Counted from the stretch's first letter, positions 11,530 through 23,495 are shown. The stretch is DNA of 64,000 bases from Pardosa pseudoannulata (GCA_032207245.1 CM063506.1:12731439-12795438); one strand, 5' to 3'. Notes: a model not told the origin generated them from the letters alone. Made by a program: numbers and translations.

Positions 11530-12640
11530 ATAACATTGAGTTGTCCATCTCCAATTTTTGGTCCCAATCTGCATTCGATGTAACGAAAATCTTAATACGA
11601 CGTAACAATGCAACCGAAAGGTAATAATATATTCACATATAGCTGAAATGTGCTTAGTTATGCACTTTAAAACAAGTTGTTTAGCACCTGAAAATAGTGT
11701 CAATAAATATAGTGAAGAGACATTTCAATCGCTGTGACAATGTCTCTTATTCAGCAACCACTCTTACAGCTCATCAATATACGATATACAATACAGGCTT
11801 TTTATAGAAGCGTTATCACATTATTGTATCTTTGACGAATGAAAAATTCAATTTCCGGTCATTTTATATACTCTGATGTATTTTTCGATACACACAAAAT
11901 ACCATTTGTCATAATGATACAAATCTAGATATTGAATTCAATTAATCATCCAAAACGTTCTCTGAAAGCTGTTATGCCTCTATAGTCGTTTGCCACGCAA
12001 ATATTTGCTATGATAAACATTCTTAAGGAACACCCTGAAATCCCTTCAAAAACTTCTAAAACTTTTAGATTATACACAGGCCTTTTAGAGGTTTTTCTTT
12101 CAGGCAATATAAAAAGTGCACTTTTGTAACATATTATATGAGAGAAAGTTATAAAGTTCAAACTTTCTACTTGCATGAAAGCATTTTTAGATACAAAATC
12201 AGCAAAGATGACTGAGTTTTTTAAATTTTCTTCTTAATAAGGATTCAATAATCAACATGAATTACATATATTTTACATAACTTCCAGTTCTTTTTTCCTT
12301 TTATTTCTTACACTATTCGCAAATACGTATTTGTGTTTACTCATATATTTAATAATGTGTACGTCACAGCTTATTTTCAGTAGGACAGTAAAAATCTTTA
12401 AAATGAGTCTTTTCATTGATATTTTGCCACCTCAAATAAACTTACTGAAAAGTAAATTTTCATGTAAGTTCTACGCAAGATGTGATCAATTCAAATACAC
12501 AGTGAGTCTGCTCATACTAGGCATACATAGTTTTAATAGTTTCTTAACTGACAAAATTATACTGATTTCTTAAAAAAAATTTTATTCTATTCACCAGCGA
12601 AAAAGACAGATTTTTGAGGGGGTTTTCTTTGAAAAACTAA
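11530..12640. other. AT-rich non-coding stretch, nothing recognised
   Basis: Several short open frames of 60-80 codons occur on both strands. None has a recognisable domain or codon pattern, and I see no bounded repeats. Confidence 0.45.
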
Positions 12641-12738
12641 GAGCGATATTTATGCATATGTATCTGCACACACACATATTTACATGTGTGCGTGCATGTG
12701 TATGTTACAGGCACATATTACTTACTCTTTTATTTGAG

Positions 12739-12916
12739 AGCCGAACTTTGGCCGAATGGTTAGGGTGCTGGCCTTCGGAACCGGAGTTCGTGGTTTCGAA
12801 TCCCACTATGGCATGGATGTTCGTAGCCGTTCGGAATCGACTTTAATCAGAGGCCCCGCTCTCATTAGCCGTCGTGTTGCAAAAAGTAGACCGTAGCTCT
12901 CCAAAACCAAACCAAA
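12739..12916 (+). mobile_element. tRNA-derived SINE with 12-bp target-site duplication
   Basis: A near-consensus copy with A-box TGGCCGAATGG, an anticodon-like loop CTTCGGA, B-box TTTCGAATCCC and tail AAACCAAACC. It is flanked by perfect direct repeats CTTTTATTTGAG at 12727-12738 and 12917-12928. This proves retrotransposition and fixes both ends. The head most resembles tRNA-Arg(TCG). Confidence 0.93.
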
Positions 12917-13516
12917 CTTTTATTTGAGTATGTCTTTCAACAAGTATCATCTAAGGTGCAAATTACAAAAACAATTAAGATGTCCTTCAAAAGAGTATTT
13001 CTGGTTGAATCATCAATATTAATATATAAAAGTGTATCTTTATATAATGCTAGGTTCCCATAGTATCTACATACGAAGCATGTGTTTAAAATACAGTTTT
13101 GTAACTAAAAAGACACACGTGTCCTTTAATATCAGTTTTATTTGGACATGAAATTCTTTACTTTAATCTAGTTTTTTCTCTTAATTTCCACCAATTTCTA
13201 GGAACTTGTAACGCAGAACCTATTTTTGAATTCCTCGTAGAAATCTGCCACTTAGCTATGTACTGACTAAACGTTTGTTTCGTGGCCCACATTTTCAGCT
13301 TCCTGTGTGAGAGAAACTTATGAGAATTTTATTTTTGTTACACAATTTCGCAAAAAACACATTTTGAAATTTAAGAACACGTTGGGGACCAAAATTGTGG
13401 ATTGAAGGACACAATACTAAACATTTAGCTTATATCAAATAGCGGCAGATATCTATAAGAATTGAATTCAAAAGCTGGTTTTACGAAACAACAAGCCCCT
13501 TGATATTGGTGTAAAG

Positions 13517-13981
13517 CTGGGTATCTTAAACTTTTTGGTATGGAGACCCCATAATATTTACAAAAATTTTGTGGAATCCCATAAACATTGTGAAAATCCG
13601 ACACACAAGTGAGTGACAGTTTCACTGACGTGTACAACCAATTTAAAAATATAGTACAATGATAAATATAAATTCATTCATTTCGGAGAATTCAAACATT
13701 AACTGTAGTCTGTCTATTAAGTGTAGCCACTTGGAAAATACTCTGATCCTGCATACGCAGGGCCTTTGATGAACTGACAGTGTTACGTGCAAAGCAAGAT
13801 AAATGAGCATTTCTATTATAAAAAATGTGTTGACACGTTTTCGTTTTTCAGTTATCTGTATTGTCATTGTCTATTTTCAGATGCATTGTGTAAAAATATT
13901 TGGTGTTTTTAAAATTATTATAAGTTAAAGAAATGTTAAAACTGCCAATTGGGGTCGCGACCCACAATTTAAGAAACCCTG
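13517..13981. mobile_element. hAT-type non-autonomous element
   Basis: The ends are CTGGGTATCTTAAACTTTTT and the complement of CAGGGTTTCTTAAATTGTGG, a hAT-style TIR. The flanking octamers GTGTAAAG and GTGAAAAT match at 6 of 8 bases, a decayed 8-bp duplication. No transposase remains inside. Confidence 0.65.
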
Positions 13982-14559
13982 GTGAAAATATGTTAAGATA
14001 TAGATTAAGTACATGTTTCCATACAAAAATAAAAGCGATGAAAAGTATGCGTGATTTTAATGGTAAAATTGTACTTAATAAAAACCACACCGCGTATAAA
14101 TTAGATATGATTCTGCAGTCACTTGAAGGTATTTTGATTTTAAACTCAAATAGCAAAGTGCCCACATATTTCAGTATGGTACTATGGTACTATACCTGCA
14201 AAGTGGAAGAAAGCAATCATAGACTAAATATGCAATCTAAGAATTCATACCTCTAAGAATAAGTGAGTATTGACATATATGCCCTCGGTGATCCCGACTT
14301 TTAAACCTGCTCATATTCCACTCTCTCCAGGTAAGAATAAATTTGCTACAATTATGCTCCTATGTTTACACGTCCTCAGAGCAATATGTGGCTATTATTT
14401 TTATGCAAGACAAAAAATTAAAACAACTTTTAGATCAGAAAAAAAAAATCGCTTCCCAATCTCGAACATTACGGTTTCGCTAACCTCTCCATTTATTTTT
14501 GCAAATCGTCGTAATTAATATTCCCGGAACGCACCTTTGATATACCTTCCCCTCACTTC

Positions 14560-14935
14560 TCCATCCAATCTCCATTAGGCATCCGGAGCACTGGCGCGCG
14601 ATGTTCGTAATTGCAGAGCTCTTAATACGGAGATCGAAATTGCCCCGGAGCCCTGGAGCCGATAGAGACATCAAATGGCCGCGTGACGGCCGATGATGAC
14701 GGGGCTGTGCCTACCGATTGTGCCCCCCTGGCCAAGAATGAGGCAAGCAGTGCCCGTCCCACAGGTGACCCAAGGTCGGAGAGAACAGGTTATGCCATAG
14801 AAATGACCGGGATAGCAGAGTTCCCCAATACTGTGCCGAGCAACTACAATTGGGATCCCTTCCACCTCGACTTTTTCTTTCCCTCTCGATTGGATTCTAC
14901 ACTTTGATAATAAACGCGGAGTTGCGTCCTTCCAG
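14560..14935. other. GC-rich island of unknown nature
   Basis: About 375 bp with far higher G+C and several CpG-rich clusters (GGCGCGCGA, GGCCGCGTGACGGCC) stand out from AT-rich flanks. Open frames of 64-74 codons exist on both strands (14683-14907 on +, 14671-14865 on -). Neither resembles a known family. It could be a foreign or retroposed fragment, an LTR piece, or a non-coding exon. Confidence 0.4.
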
Positions 14936-15137
14936 CGCGATAGGAAGATTTACGAATCAAACCGAAGGTGCACTATTGCGTTAACCTCCATATTAACATA
15001 ACATTTTGGGTTTACTTAAAAATGTTAATCTTCTTTCTCTCTTGTTATATGAAAATAAAAACAAAATACCATTTTGTGAATTGGTTTACTTAAAATCGTA
15101 TTTTGTTTCGTGCAGAAAAAATAATTATTGAAAATAA

Positions 15138-15654
15138 TTAACCCATTAACGCCCAGCGTCCTCATTTGAGGATAGTCAAAAAATGCTTTGTAGAGTTACT
15201 GTTTTCTGGAAACGATTTTTCCTTTTTAATGGAAATAGATATTAATCTTATGAATAATCTCCCAAGTTTTCAAATATGATTTTATCTATAATTTTGTCAT
15301 TTCGATCGGCATTTTAGGATTTTCAAGCTTAGAATAGGAACGTATTATGACCGGTATTCTGAACGTATACCGGTCAAAATCATGGCTATTTGCCATATCT
15401 GTAATAAGTTATCTCTTTTCAGTACTTTTCTTATATATGATAGCAAATAAATCTCTTATCACGAAGTTTTCCTTTTTTTAAAGACATCTTATTATGTTTT
15501 AAAATGACACCTCCTCACTAATGATGACTTGATGTCATATTTAAAGGTGTTTAAATTTCATATTTTGTTTTACTTCCAGGTGTCTATAATAGCTTCTATG
15601 TTAGGTATTTACTAATATATAGTCATCAGAAATATCCGGGCGTTAATGGGTTAA
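15138..15654. mobile_element. piggyBac-type MITE (body 15142-15650)
   Basis: The element is 509 bp with perfect inverted ends CCCATTAACGCCC and TTAA on both sides (15138-15141 and 15651-15654), as piggyBac transposons leave. Next to the left end is a small palindrome CCTCATTTGAGG. At 15349-15375 an inverted repeat GACCGGTAT/ATACCGGTC occurs. There is no transposase. Confidence 0.85.
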
Positions 15655-15909
15655 TATTGTTCAGTTTGATCTTGTTAAGTAAAATTCAATTAGCCTCATA
15701 AGAGCCGGAATGACTCGGGGTTAAGGGTAGAGATGTAAAAACCCGGAATTTTGAAGAGGTGGGAATAAACCCGGGAATTTTGGGGAATAAATCCAGAATT
15801 TTGGGAACTTTGGGAAGAAATCATTTTAACAATGTTTACATTTATTTTTTCAACAGTGGCTATTTAAGAACTAGCATATTATTTCTAAGAGATTTTTTTT
15901 TACTTTTGG

Positions 15910-15910
<1 letters not shown>

Positions 15911-15962
<52 letters not shown>
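15911..15962. repeat. (TA)n microsatellite
   Basis: An uninterrupted AT dinucleotide repeat of about 52 bp at the start of the left internal direct repeat of the hAT-like element. Confidence 0.9.
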
Positions 15963-15965
<3 letters not shown>

Positions 15966-16489
15966 CAAGCCCGAAATAATAGCAATGAGCATTTAAAATG
16001 ATTTTATAGTAGTACTTATGTTGTTAATTGCCCTAGTCTTATCAAACACATAACTGGCATGGGCTTCAAATTTCAATTGCTAATATAATAATTATATATA
16101 TTATTTTTGATCGTTATTTATATACCGTAAATTGCTTTATGCTAAACATTTCACCCTCCTTTTATAATATAAAAATAAATATCTTTAAATTTAAAATAAC
16201 AGTTTATTATTTTTTGTAATGCATATTTTCTTTTAAAGGTGTAAGCAAATGAAACCTGTTGCATTTTATGTAAAATTCCTACACGCACAAAAACATATAA
16301 GCAAAAATATATATATATATATATATATGAATTAGTTTATTACAGAAAATTATCGGTATCATCACTTGTTACAACAAGATGAACTTTTATGACATTTCGA
16401 ATTGCACAGCAGTTTGTTATTTTTACATTTGCAGCGATTTGTTGAGCACTTAGTAGTGCAACTGCATCGAGTGTAGCCTTGGCCCCTGG

Positions 16490-17219
16490 TCAGCGATTGT
16501 GAAGAGGCAAGGGTTCGTAATGATTTTTACTCTGTGCATATAGATGCCAATGTAAGTAGTTTCTCTTGCAAAATGGAAAACTTTCAGAGCTTTTCAGAGC
16601 TCGCAATAATATGAACTTTGTTAAATGATCCTGGTGATTGAGTATAAACTTGAATTCGCTGTCTGGGTTACTTTGCATGTCGATAAGATCTACCTGGCAT
16701 CTTGAGTTAAATTATTTAAATATCAAAGGTATAGAAACTAGACCTTTCTTAGGATTAGATAATTTGGTCTGACACTGTTTGCATAAGCGGAGATACAATG
16801 TAATGATTTCCTTGGTGACATTTTTGTACTTAGTTTGCAGCTCCTTCTCCATCCGTGTGCGACCTCCATGTTCAATTTTCAAGTGAGTATTATGTAGCAA
16901 GTCGAATAACTCTTCTGTGTGCACATAATACAAAATAACGCTATGTTACTGGCACAATAAGTTTTTATTTTCCGTCAACCTCAATAACATCATATATTCT
17001 TAGTCGACGATAGTCAACATTTTCTTTTTTCTGCTTTGATTTAGCCTTTTTAACGTCCTCTATGAAAGTACAGTACTTATCTCTGCTGAGGATCCAGCTA
17101 TTCCTTGCAGCAATATATTCAATTTACTTAAGAACACAGTTCTCATATCAAAAGTTGGTTCCGCATTTGCATGTGAGTCATCTTCGCCCAGCATACTAGT
17201 TTCATCAGGAGAAGCCATA
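16490..17219 (-). pseudogene. KRBA2/GIN-like integrase pseudogene
   Basis: Read on the minus strand from ATG 17218 (MASPDETSMLGEDD...), pieces in more than one frame give the order typical of KRBA2-like proteins. First comes a segment with NSWILSRDKYCTFIEDV. Then comes an H2C2 integrase zinc-binding region (HNTHLKIEHGGRTRMEKEL ... LCKQCQTK, about 16740-16900). Last is the start of an integrase core (MQSNPDSEFKFILNHQDHLT, about 16620-16680). KRBA2 is a domesticated relative of retrovirus-like and Ginger integrases, and similar copies are repetitive in many animal genomes. In-frame stops (VDGK-stop, VPVT-stop) and a frameshift show it is dead. Family recognition is from motif memory. Confidence 0.75.
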
Positions 17220-17559
17220 GTAAAAAATCTATAGGAAAACAATACGATACTCTCAAATCACGCTGCCATCCCTTTTGTAGTTTAGCAGTTATAAGTTTTA
17301 GGTAAACTATAAAGTATTAATACCATAAATATAATAATAATAGTGTAAAAATATAAATTTGTAAGCATGTACAAATTCTTAAAACTGAGTTTTATCCATG
17401 GTATAACAAAAAGCAAACGAATATTGAAACGGCTTACCTATCCGGAGAAAGCACACTAACACTCAATCGAAATTATTCAGTTGACGGGCCTTAAACAATA
17501 ACGCGTTGCCAGATACTTGATTTGATACTTCGATGCCAGATACACTGAAAATGTAACTC

Positions 17560-17790
17560 ACTGTCCTTGCTACCATGTGCATGCCGTCATCACACCGAAA
17601 TCTGCCGAACAGTCTTTCTTCAGCACATGGAACATTGGCCAGGGAGTTCCGGGCACTTCGGGAAGTGGCCGGCCAAAGTCGCATATATGCTATTCCTTTC
17701 CAGTACATTGCACGTTGGCCACACGCTTTGGCCAATGTGCGATTTGGCCGGCCAATTCGGGAACTGGCCGAATTTCGGGCTTTGGCAGTA
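17560..17790. repeat. TTGGCC-rich palindromic block
   Basis: A GC-richer stretch contains repeated TTGGCC and GGCCGGCCAA motifs in both orientations and nested inverted repeats. It recalls the subterminal CCAACGTTGG repeats of the element at 36221-37822. Overlapping open frames on both strands are by-products of the motif repetition. Confidence 0.5.
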
Positions 17791-18089
17791 ACATATATAT
17801 ATATTAAAATAAATAGCAATATTATATTTTATATATCTATGTTGTTAATATGTTAGTCTATCAAACACATAATGTTGCTTCAATTAATTGCTAATATAAT
17901 AATTATACATTATTTTTATCTATTTAATTAATAAATTGTATATATTAAATTTTCTCCATTTTATAATATAAAAATAAATATCTTTAAATTTAAAATAACA
18001 ATTTATTATTTTTTGTAATGTTATCTTTTAAATGTAATAAATGACATGTTGCATTTTATGTAATTACAACACAAACACACATTTATATA

Positions 18090-18116
18090 ATATATAATAT
18101 ATATATATATATATAT

Positions 18117-18151
<35 letters not shown>
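18090..18151. repeat. (TA)n-(AG)n compound microsatellite
   Basis: A TA repeat passes directly into an AG repeat of about 34 bp, at the end of the right internal direct repeat. Confidence 0.9.
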
Positions 18152-18153
<2 letters not shown>

Positions 18154-19044
18154 TTATCCAAGAAAAATAATGATTTATGGGTTTTGTGACACTACAGACT
18201 ATTGCCTAATATTTATGCAATAATAAAAATATTGGATATTTCTCAAAAGAAAAATATACTCATCTTTCATGCTAAACATGATATCTTGCCAAATATAGTT
18301 AGTTAATCCCAATTATTTATTTTTTTTCATAGTATATAATAGTTAAATTTTGTGAAAATACCAACTTTTGAGGTCTACAACAAAGACAGAAAAAAATGGT
18401 GGTTCTCATTGTGTCATAGGAATTGGCGACTTCAAAATACTTCAAAATTCCCATGTTTTGGAAATTTTCAAAATTCCCTTCCCAAAAAACCCGGTTTTTT
18501 CCCGGGCTTTTTCCCCTGCTCACAACTCTAGTTAAGAGTTTGCAAATCAGTGGTTGATTTCTAAATAGACTAGCTTGGCTATGTCCTACCCCTGCAAATT
18601 TTAGAAGGCGATTACTGAAAAGAGTTCAGCTTCGCCGAATTTCTTATCTCTCTATTCGGGTCCTGGTAATAGGCCAAACGGCAGCATTTTTCTGCATTTA
18701 TTTTTCATTTGTGGCATTTTTTATTATTAACCTCTATTATTCGTCCAAAGGTATTGTAGACACGAAGTTTCTGCGGAAAAAATTGTTTAATTGGGCTGAT
18801 TCTTTCTATTATTGAAAGTTGACAGATGTTCTTATCTTAATAGCGCTATGCGATTATCAAACTATGTTCATAAATCATAGTTCAACTACAATCATAGAAA
18901 TATCCAAATACGTTCACAATACAATATAATTTTATTGTTTATGATTTGCTTTCTTTATTTTAATTTCATATCTTATCCTTTTCAGGATTGGTGTATCATA
19001 TATGAGTCGCTGAGTATATGATTGATCTGCTCCTATTATAAAAA

Positions 19045-19899
19045 CTAGCATACAGCCCGTCATATGATGGGATTTGTAAAATTTTTAATTTTCCAGAATT
19101 GTAAAGTAACCTGTAAGGCAGGTAAAAAAATGTTTGTTTTTTGGCTGAGAATTATCTGGTATACGTTCAATAATTTCTTTATCTTCATACTCCTCTAAAA
19201 GTCTCCCGATAATGTGAATGCAGTTTAGAATAAAGTTGAACTCATTTAGTGAAACCGCGTAGTTACGTTTAAAAAACAAACACACAAATAAAGAAACTTC
19301 TTAATTTTTAAAGATATATAACCTAAACGATAGATATTTATTAGTTCATGAAATAGACTATTAGACTTTTATGAAAAGAATTTGTTGTTAATACTGATTT
19401 TCATTGCAACAAAAAATAATCGATGATTCAATTTAAAATTAGTACATATGTACCTAATCTATTATTTAAGCCAAATATAAAAAAAAAGTATTTACGTAAT
19501 ATCTAAGTTCAGTGATAAGAAGTATGAAAATATTCCATTCAATATTTAAACAAGTTAAACTAAGAAACGATTAAATGAGATGGTTAAAGAAATGACGTCA
19601 AAATATTAGAAAAATGTTATTTTTATATATTTATTATGTGATAAGTGGATGCATTTCATCGCCTGCTCTTAACCGGGGAAAAAAAGGCTTACGATAATGA
19701 CATTAAAAGCTCGATTAAATGTTCGAAACGAAAAGGGTGAAAGGGGTGGATTTCGAACGTTTTAAAGACTTGCTTTGAATTTTGCTAACCCTAACTCCTC
19801 AAAAATCCATTATGGATGGCCCTATCCATTCCATGTCTAACCGCTTCATAAATTCAAGGACTGACTTACAGATAACTTAGACTATTATTATATAGGGGA
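19045..19899 (-). mobile_element. Helitron, non-autonomous
   Basis: On the minus strand it begins TCCCCTATATAATAATAG and ends with the hairpin CCCATCATATGACGGG, then CTGTATGCTAG. It sits between an A and a T. TC at the start, a hairpin about 10 bases before a CTAG end, and A|T insertion without duplication are the Helitron signature. At least five relatives lie in this window. Near its 3' end is an open frame (19085-19285) containing IPDNSQPKNK, also seen in other copies. Confidence 0.88.
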
Positions 19900-20289
19900 T
19901 GTTAGAAATAAACAATAATATTTACTGTCGAATGCAACTAGTAAACTTTTTAATAACTGAAAAAATACTAGTTTTTCTATTCATTTTTACAAAAGTCAGA
20001 AAATGTTACAAAATTAACTTCACTGCATTAGCTTCTCAGTAACACATATACGTGACGTTTGATCTGAAAGGGTTAAATATAAAATACGTACAAATAGCAA
20101 ATAGTAAAAAAGGTTTAGGGCGACAAAACAAAACAAAAAAAAAGAGTTCATAGTAGAAAGAAAGAAAACAAAATGAAATACTGGAGAGAACTAAAAAAAT
20201 GTATTTCTTTTTTTCACTAAGAGTATTCCACAATCAATGATCTAAGAAGTCGAAAATAATGTACCCAGTACATCAAAGGAGATGAGTGT

Positions 20290-21180
20290 TCTTTCAACCT
20301 TCTGAGAAGAGTAGGATGCTTTATGCAGAAAACCATGATAAACGATAACAATAGAAGAAAAAGGATCAGTGAATATTATCATTACTATTGTCTCAGTCTT
20401 TTAAATTCGAAAGACCCTGCAAAGTGGATTGTTAATGACGAATTCATACGTTTTGTTTCACGAAATAGATAATTTCAAAATACAGATTCTGATTTTCAGA
20501 ATAGAATTCAAGACAAGTATGCAAACATCAGACACATCTTTTGAGTTTAATAATGTTTAAAGATTGTTTCAGAATGGTGAAGTTCCAAACCGACAATAGA
20601 TAATCTATTCTGAAACAAATGGCCATATTTACGTCTGTGTATCTTGCCGTTTATTATCCAAAGTGGGCCCATTCTTTTGCTCAAAGAAAGGATTTAATGG
20701 TTGTAAAAACTTAAAACAATGCATAGAAGAGTACAAACGATGTGTAAATCACAAGAGTTTTTTGATTTCTCTGAAGTAAAAGGTTTCCAATAAGGTATTT
20801 AGCAATATGCTAAATGTAGAGATTCCTAAAAAATTATTGGACGAAAGTTAAACAATGCGCTGTCGTCGTCTTGAGAAAGTTGACAAATCGTGGTCTCCTG
20901 TTGGGAGGTTCGGGTGAAGTTTTTGGATTATGCCACAAAACTTTTTAATCGCAATGGAATTGTTGGACGAATCTAATAACTTCTTGAAGAAACATCTAAA
21001 AAAATATGGGAGGCCGGGTAGCGGTAAAACAAATTCTCCTTCTATGACATATGAAAAAGCGATACATATGTATCGATAGCTCATAAGTGCAGAGAAGTTT
21101 TATCTACCACAGTAAGGGCAGCTAAACATTTCTCCATAATTATGATTTCAATACCTGATGTTGAGAATGAAATGATTGTT
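20290..21180 (+). pseudogene. TTF-zinc-finger / ZMYM1-like (hAT) transposase pseudogene
   Basis: Fragments in shifting frames on + read like a transposon-derived TTF-type zinc-finger protein. First comes DPAKWIVNDEFIRFV (about 20413-20457). Next is a C-x2-C zinc ribbon region with VCVSCRLLSKVGPFF and KKGFNGCKNLKQC (about 20634-20725). Then, after several stops, comes AAKHFSIIMISIPDVENEM (about 21120-21172), like the start of the DUF4371/RNase H-like core. Proteins of this kind (ZMYM1, ZMYM5-like) descend from hAT transposases. Multiple stops and frameshifts make it non-functional. Confidence 0.65.
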
Positions 21181-21437
21181 TGAAGTGAAATGAAGTGATA
21201 CTGCTCAGAAGTAAAATAAAAACAACGTTGACAACCCAAGAAGGCATCTATTAGCCAGATTATAAGTGATTTTGTCGAAAGAGTTTTTGTTACTTGGCAT
21301 CTGCAAAAGTGGATGATTCTTGTGGGAGAATTTCTTACAATTTTTTTTACACCTGACATATCACATGTAAATTAGTTCTCGATTACCCTGGGATTTGCTC
21401 AAGAACGAGGAACAGAGGTATTCCTAAGATTCCTAAA

Positions 21438-21630
21438 GAACGACGGCCGCTGCCGTTGGATAGTATGGGTAGGGGACTGCTTTTAGGTATCGGAGTTCAT
21501 GGATGTCCACGTCAATAATGGTTCAAGTTTCACTGCTGACAACCGTTCGGAATCCGTATTAAACAACCAGTCCCGATCTCATTAGCCCTCGTGTAGTAAA
21601 AAATTACACCGTTATGCCCCAAACCAAACC
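21438..21630 (+). mobile_element. tRNA-derived SINE, strongly diverged
   Basis: The B-box region GGTTCAAGTTTCAC, AACCGTTCGGAATCCG, CTCATTAGCCCTCGTG and the tail CCAAACCAAACC identify it. The head is rearranged, with ATGGATGTCCACGT appearing before the B-box. Confidence 0.7.
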
Positions 21631-22159
21631 TAATAATAAATAAGAGGAAGAGTACAATGCTATAACAAACACTTTGGTACAGCTTGAAATTGATTTAAAC
21701 CATTGGTCCTCAAAGAATGTTACCCTATCCAGGAGGGAGGTGGGACAATGTTGAGGGGCTGTAAATTTCTTTTGGGTGCTAGTGGGGAGGTAACCATGTT
21801 TTGGGCGGTAAGGAGACAATGTGGGCATGTTTTGGCATTCAGACTTAATTTTAATACTACCAAATAACTTTATTAAATTAATTAAACAATTTACACAATT
21901 TCTGCAAAGTAATACGCGATGGCGCCAGAACAAATAATTTTCATTCCCTGTGTATGATTTTCCGTGTGTAAAATTGACACGAAATTAGGTTAATTTTTTT
22001 TCTATATATTAGCAAATATTTAACTCACTCCTATAGTATTTCACCCGAATTAATTTAACTCGCACCTGTAGTCTTTCACCCAAATTACTATTAATGGAAA
22101 TTCACACTGGCTATAGTTAGGTATAATTTCAATGTGTATCACACATATATTTCATTTAA

Positions 22160-23085
22160 CACTAGAATTACGGTGGTCTTTGTATACATAGGATTACGGC
22201 GGGTGTCATTTTGACCCCTGGATAAGATATCTGTATATTTCTCTATATGATATAATATATTTGTGAAAAATAAATTAAAATAACTCAAATTATGACAACT
22301 ACAGTTTGTTTTTAAAAATATACAGACTTTGCAGGTATGTAGGATCAATTAAACGATTTACTACGTTCTCTCCTAAACTTTGATCACTTGGTCTCATTTC
22401 ATCTTTTCCTAAATATGGAAATCCGTTTAATAAGTATTTTGTCCTAACATCTACTGCTAGCCAAAATTTTATTCCGAATTTATCGAGCTTGTTAGGCATA
22501 TACTGCAAAAAAACGGCATCTTGTTTTTGTAGGGAATAACTGTTCATCAAACGTAATATTTTCATTTGGTTTGTAGCAAAGCTTACAGTTTTCTATAAAA
22601 GTATTCCATACCTCGGATATTAGTGTAAATTTATCACACTGCAAACGTGAAGACCTTGTTAGTTTATTTTCAAAACGAAGAAATTTCATAACTTCCGGAA
22701 ACCTATCTCTACTCATAGTTTCATGAAAAAACTTTGGTCCCCAAGTCTTGGACCACAAACTAAGAATTGGTAAGCCCTTGGCGGCTAATGCCCCCCTTAC
22801 GTACAACAACGCTATGAATGCTTCCAGTTCTGCTAATAAAATAGTGAAAGAGTCATTATGAAGTTTACACTTGTCTTCAACATCAGTATATAGCCTGCCG
22901 TATTTCTATAATCATTTGTTAGGGCTAAAATAAAAATACGATTTTCTTGAAATCTTTACTATTTCGTAAATCACAATGATTTAGGAAAAGTCAAAAAAGG
23001 ATTAAGATATTTGCAAAAAAATAGAAGAGCTGTCAGAGATAAAAGTTCGCTAGGTGTCAAAATGACCCCTTCCGTAATTCTAGTG
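22160..23085 (-). mobile_element. piggyBac element, internally deleted
   Basis: Perfect inverted ends CACTAGAATTACGG lie next to TTAA on both sides (22156-22159 and 23086-23089). Just inside each end is a short palindrome, GTCATTTTGAC or GTCAAAATGAC. A minus-strand piggyBac transposase remnant fills the middle. At 926 bp it is far shorter than an intact element (about 2.5 kb). Confidence 0.92.
22299..22809 (-). pseudogene. piggyBac transposase fragment (DDE_Tnp_1_7)
   Basis: Two minus-strand frames form one protein broken by a frameshift near 22495. The first (22809 down to 22492) includes SKTWGPKFFHETMSRDRF and ends ITFDEQLFPTKTRCRF, which holds the first catalytic Asp of the DDE core. The second continues QYMPNKLDKFGIKFW and AVDVRTKYLLNGFPYLGK. 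This order is diagnostic of piggyBac transposases (PGBD-like). The N-terminus and the region with the second and third catalytic Asp are missing. The gene is dead. Confidence 0.9.
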
Positions 23086-23495
23086 TTAAATGTTTGTTTT
23101 GAAATCTATATTAATATTTCAGATAGTGAGAAATATATGTCACTGAAACCTTTCACATTAAATTCTTGCAATTTTAGTGTTTTTGCAGTTAGGAGTAGCA
23201 AAAACACTTTCGTTTCCCTTAAATTTTACCTTTTTTGCTTAACAATAATCTGTTCTAATAAAGCTATCAAAGGGTAAATATCTTTTTTGAATGAGTAGCA
23301 ACAAAGTGGCGGGGGGTAATGTTACTCTCATCCTTAGGATACTTTAATCTACACGTGCTTTCTGGGTAGTGCTAAATAAGTAACGACTTTTTGCAAGATT
23401 GGAGCAATGTGTAAGCCTTGGAAGCTTTGAACTGGAATGCTGGAGGGATGTTACAGGCAAAGAAGGTCTAACTAGAGATTATCTGCCGTGAGAAG

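Larger units (their letters stand above)
16018..18110. repeat. pair of ~300-bp direct repeats around integrase pseudogene
   Basis: 16018-16328 and 17838-18110 align along their length. They share ATGTTGTTAAT, ATCAAACACATAA, TTGCTAATATAATAATTATA, a TAATATAAAAATAAATATC stretch and GTTGCATTTTATGTAA. Both end in (AT)n. They are clearly diverged and bracket the KRBA2-like pseudogene. They may be decayed long terminal repeats or an old duplication. They lack clear TG...CA ends. Confidence 0.65.
15728..18530. mobile_element. large hAT-like element containing other inserts
   Basis: The left end TAGAGATGTAAAAACCCGG and the right end (complement TAGAGTTGTGAGCAGGGG) are inverted. The flanking octamers GTTAAGGG (15720-15727) and GTTAAGAG (18531-18538) match at 7 of 8, the hAT pattern. 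Both subterminal regions hold repeated CCCGG/AATTTTGG sequence. The 2.8-kb interior contains microsatellites, a pair of ~300-bp direct repeats and a KRBA2-like integrase pseudogene. No hAT transposase is recognised. Confidence 0.75.

Noticed and set aside
11946..12176. 76-codon minus-strand frame ending in a charged tail
   Set aside because: No family recognised, no splice or start context, and similar-length chance frames are common in this window.
12741..12846. tRNA-gene-like sequence (also at 55435, 57517 and 60054)
   Set aside because: The acceptor stem is incomplete, each copy continues into a common 3' body and CCAAACC tail, and target duplications flank the whole unit. They are SINEs, not tRNA genes.
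14683..14907. 74-codon frame in the GC-rich island as a real gene
   Set aside because: The opposite strand is also open over the same region, as expected of GC-rich DNA. No family resemblance or splice context.
17567..17856. Overlapping frames of 74-118 codons on both strands
   Set aside because: They arise from repeated TTGGCC palindromes and differ between frames without domain content.
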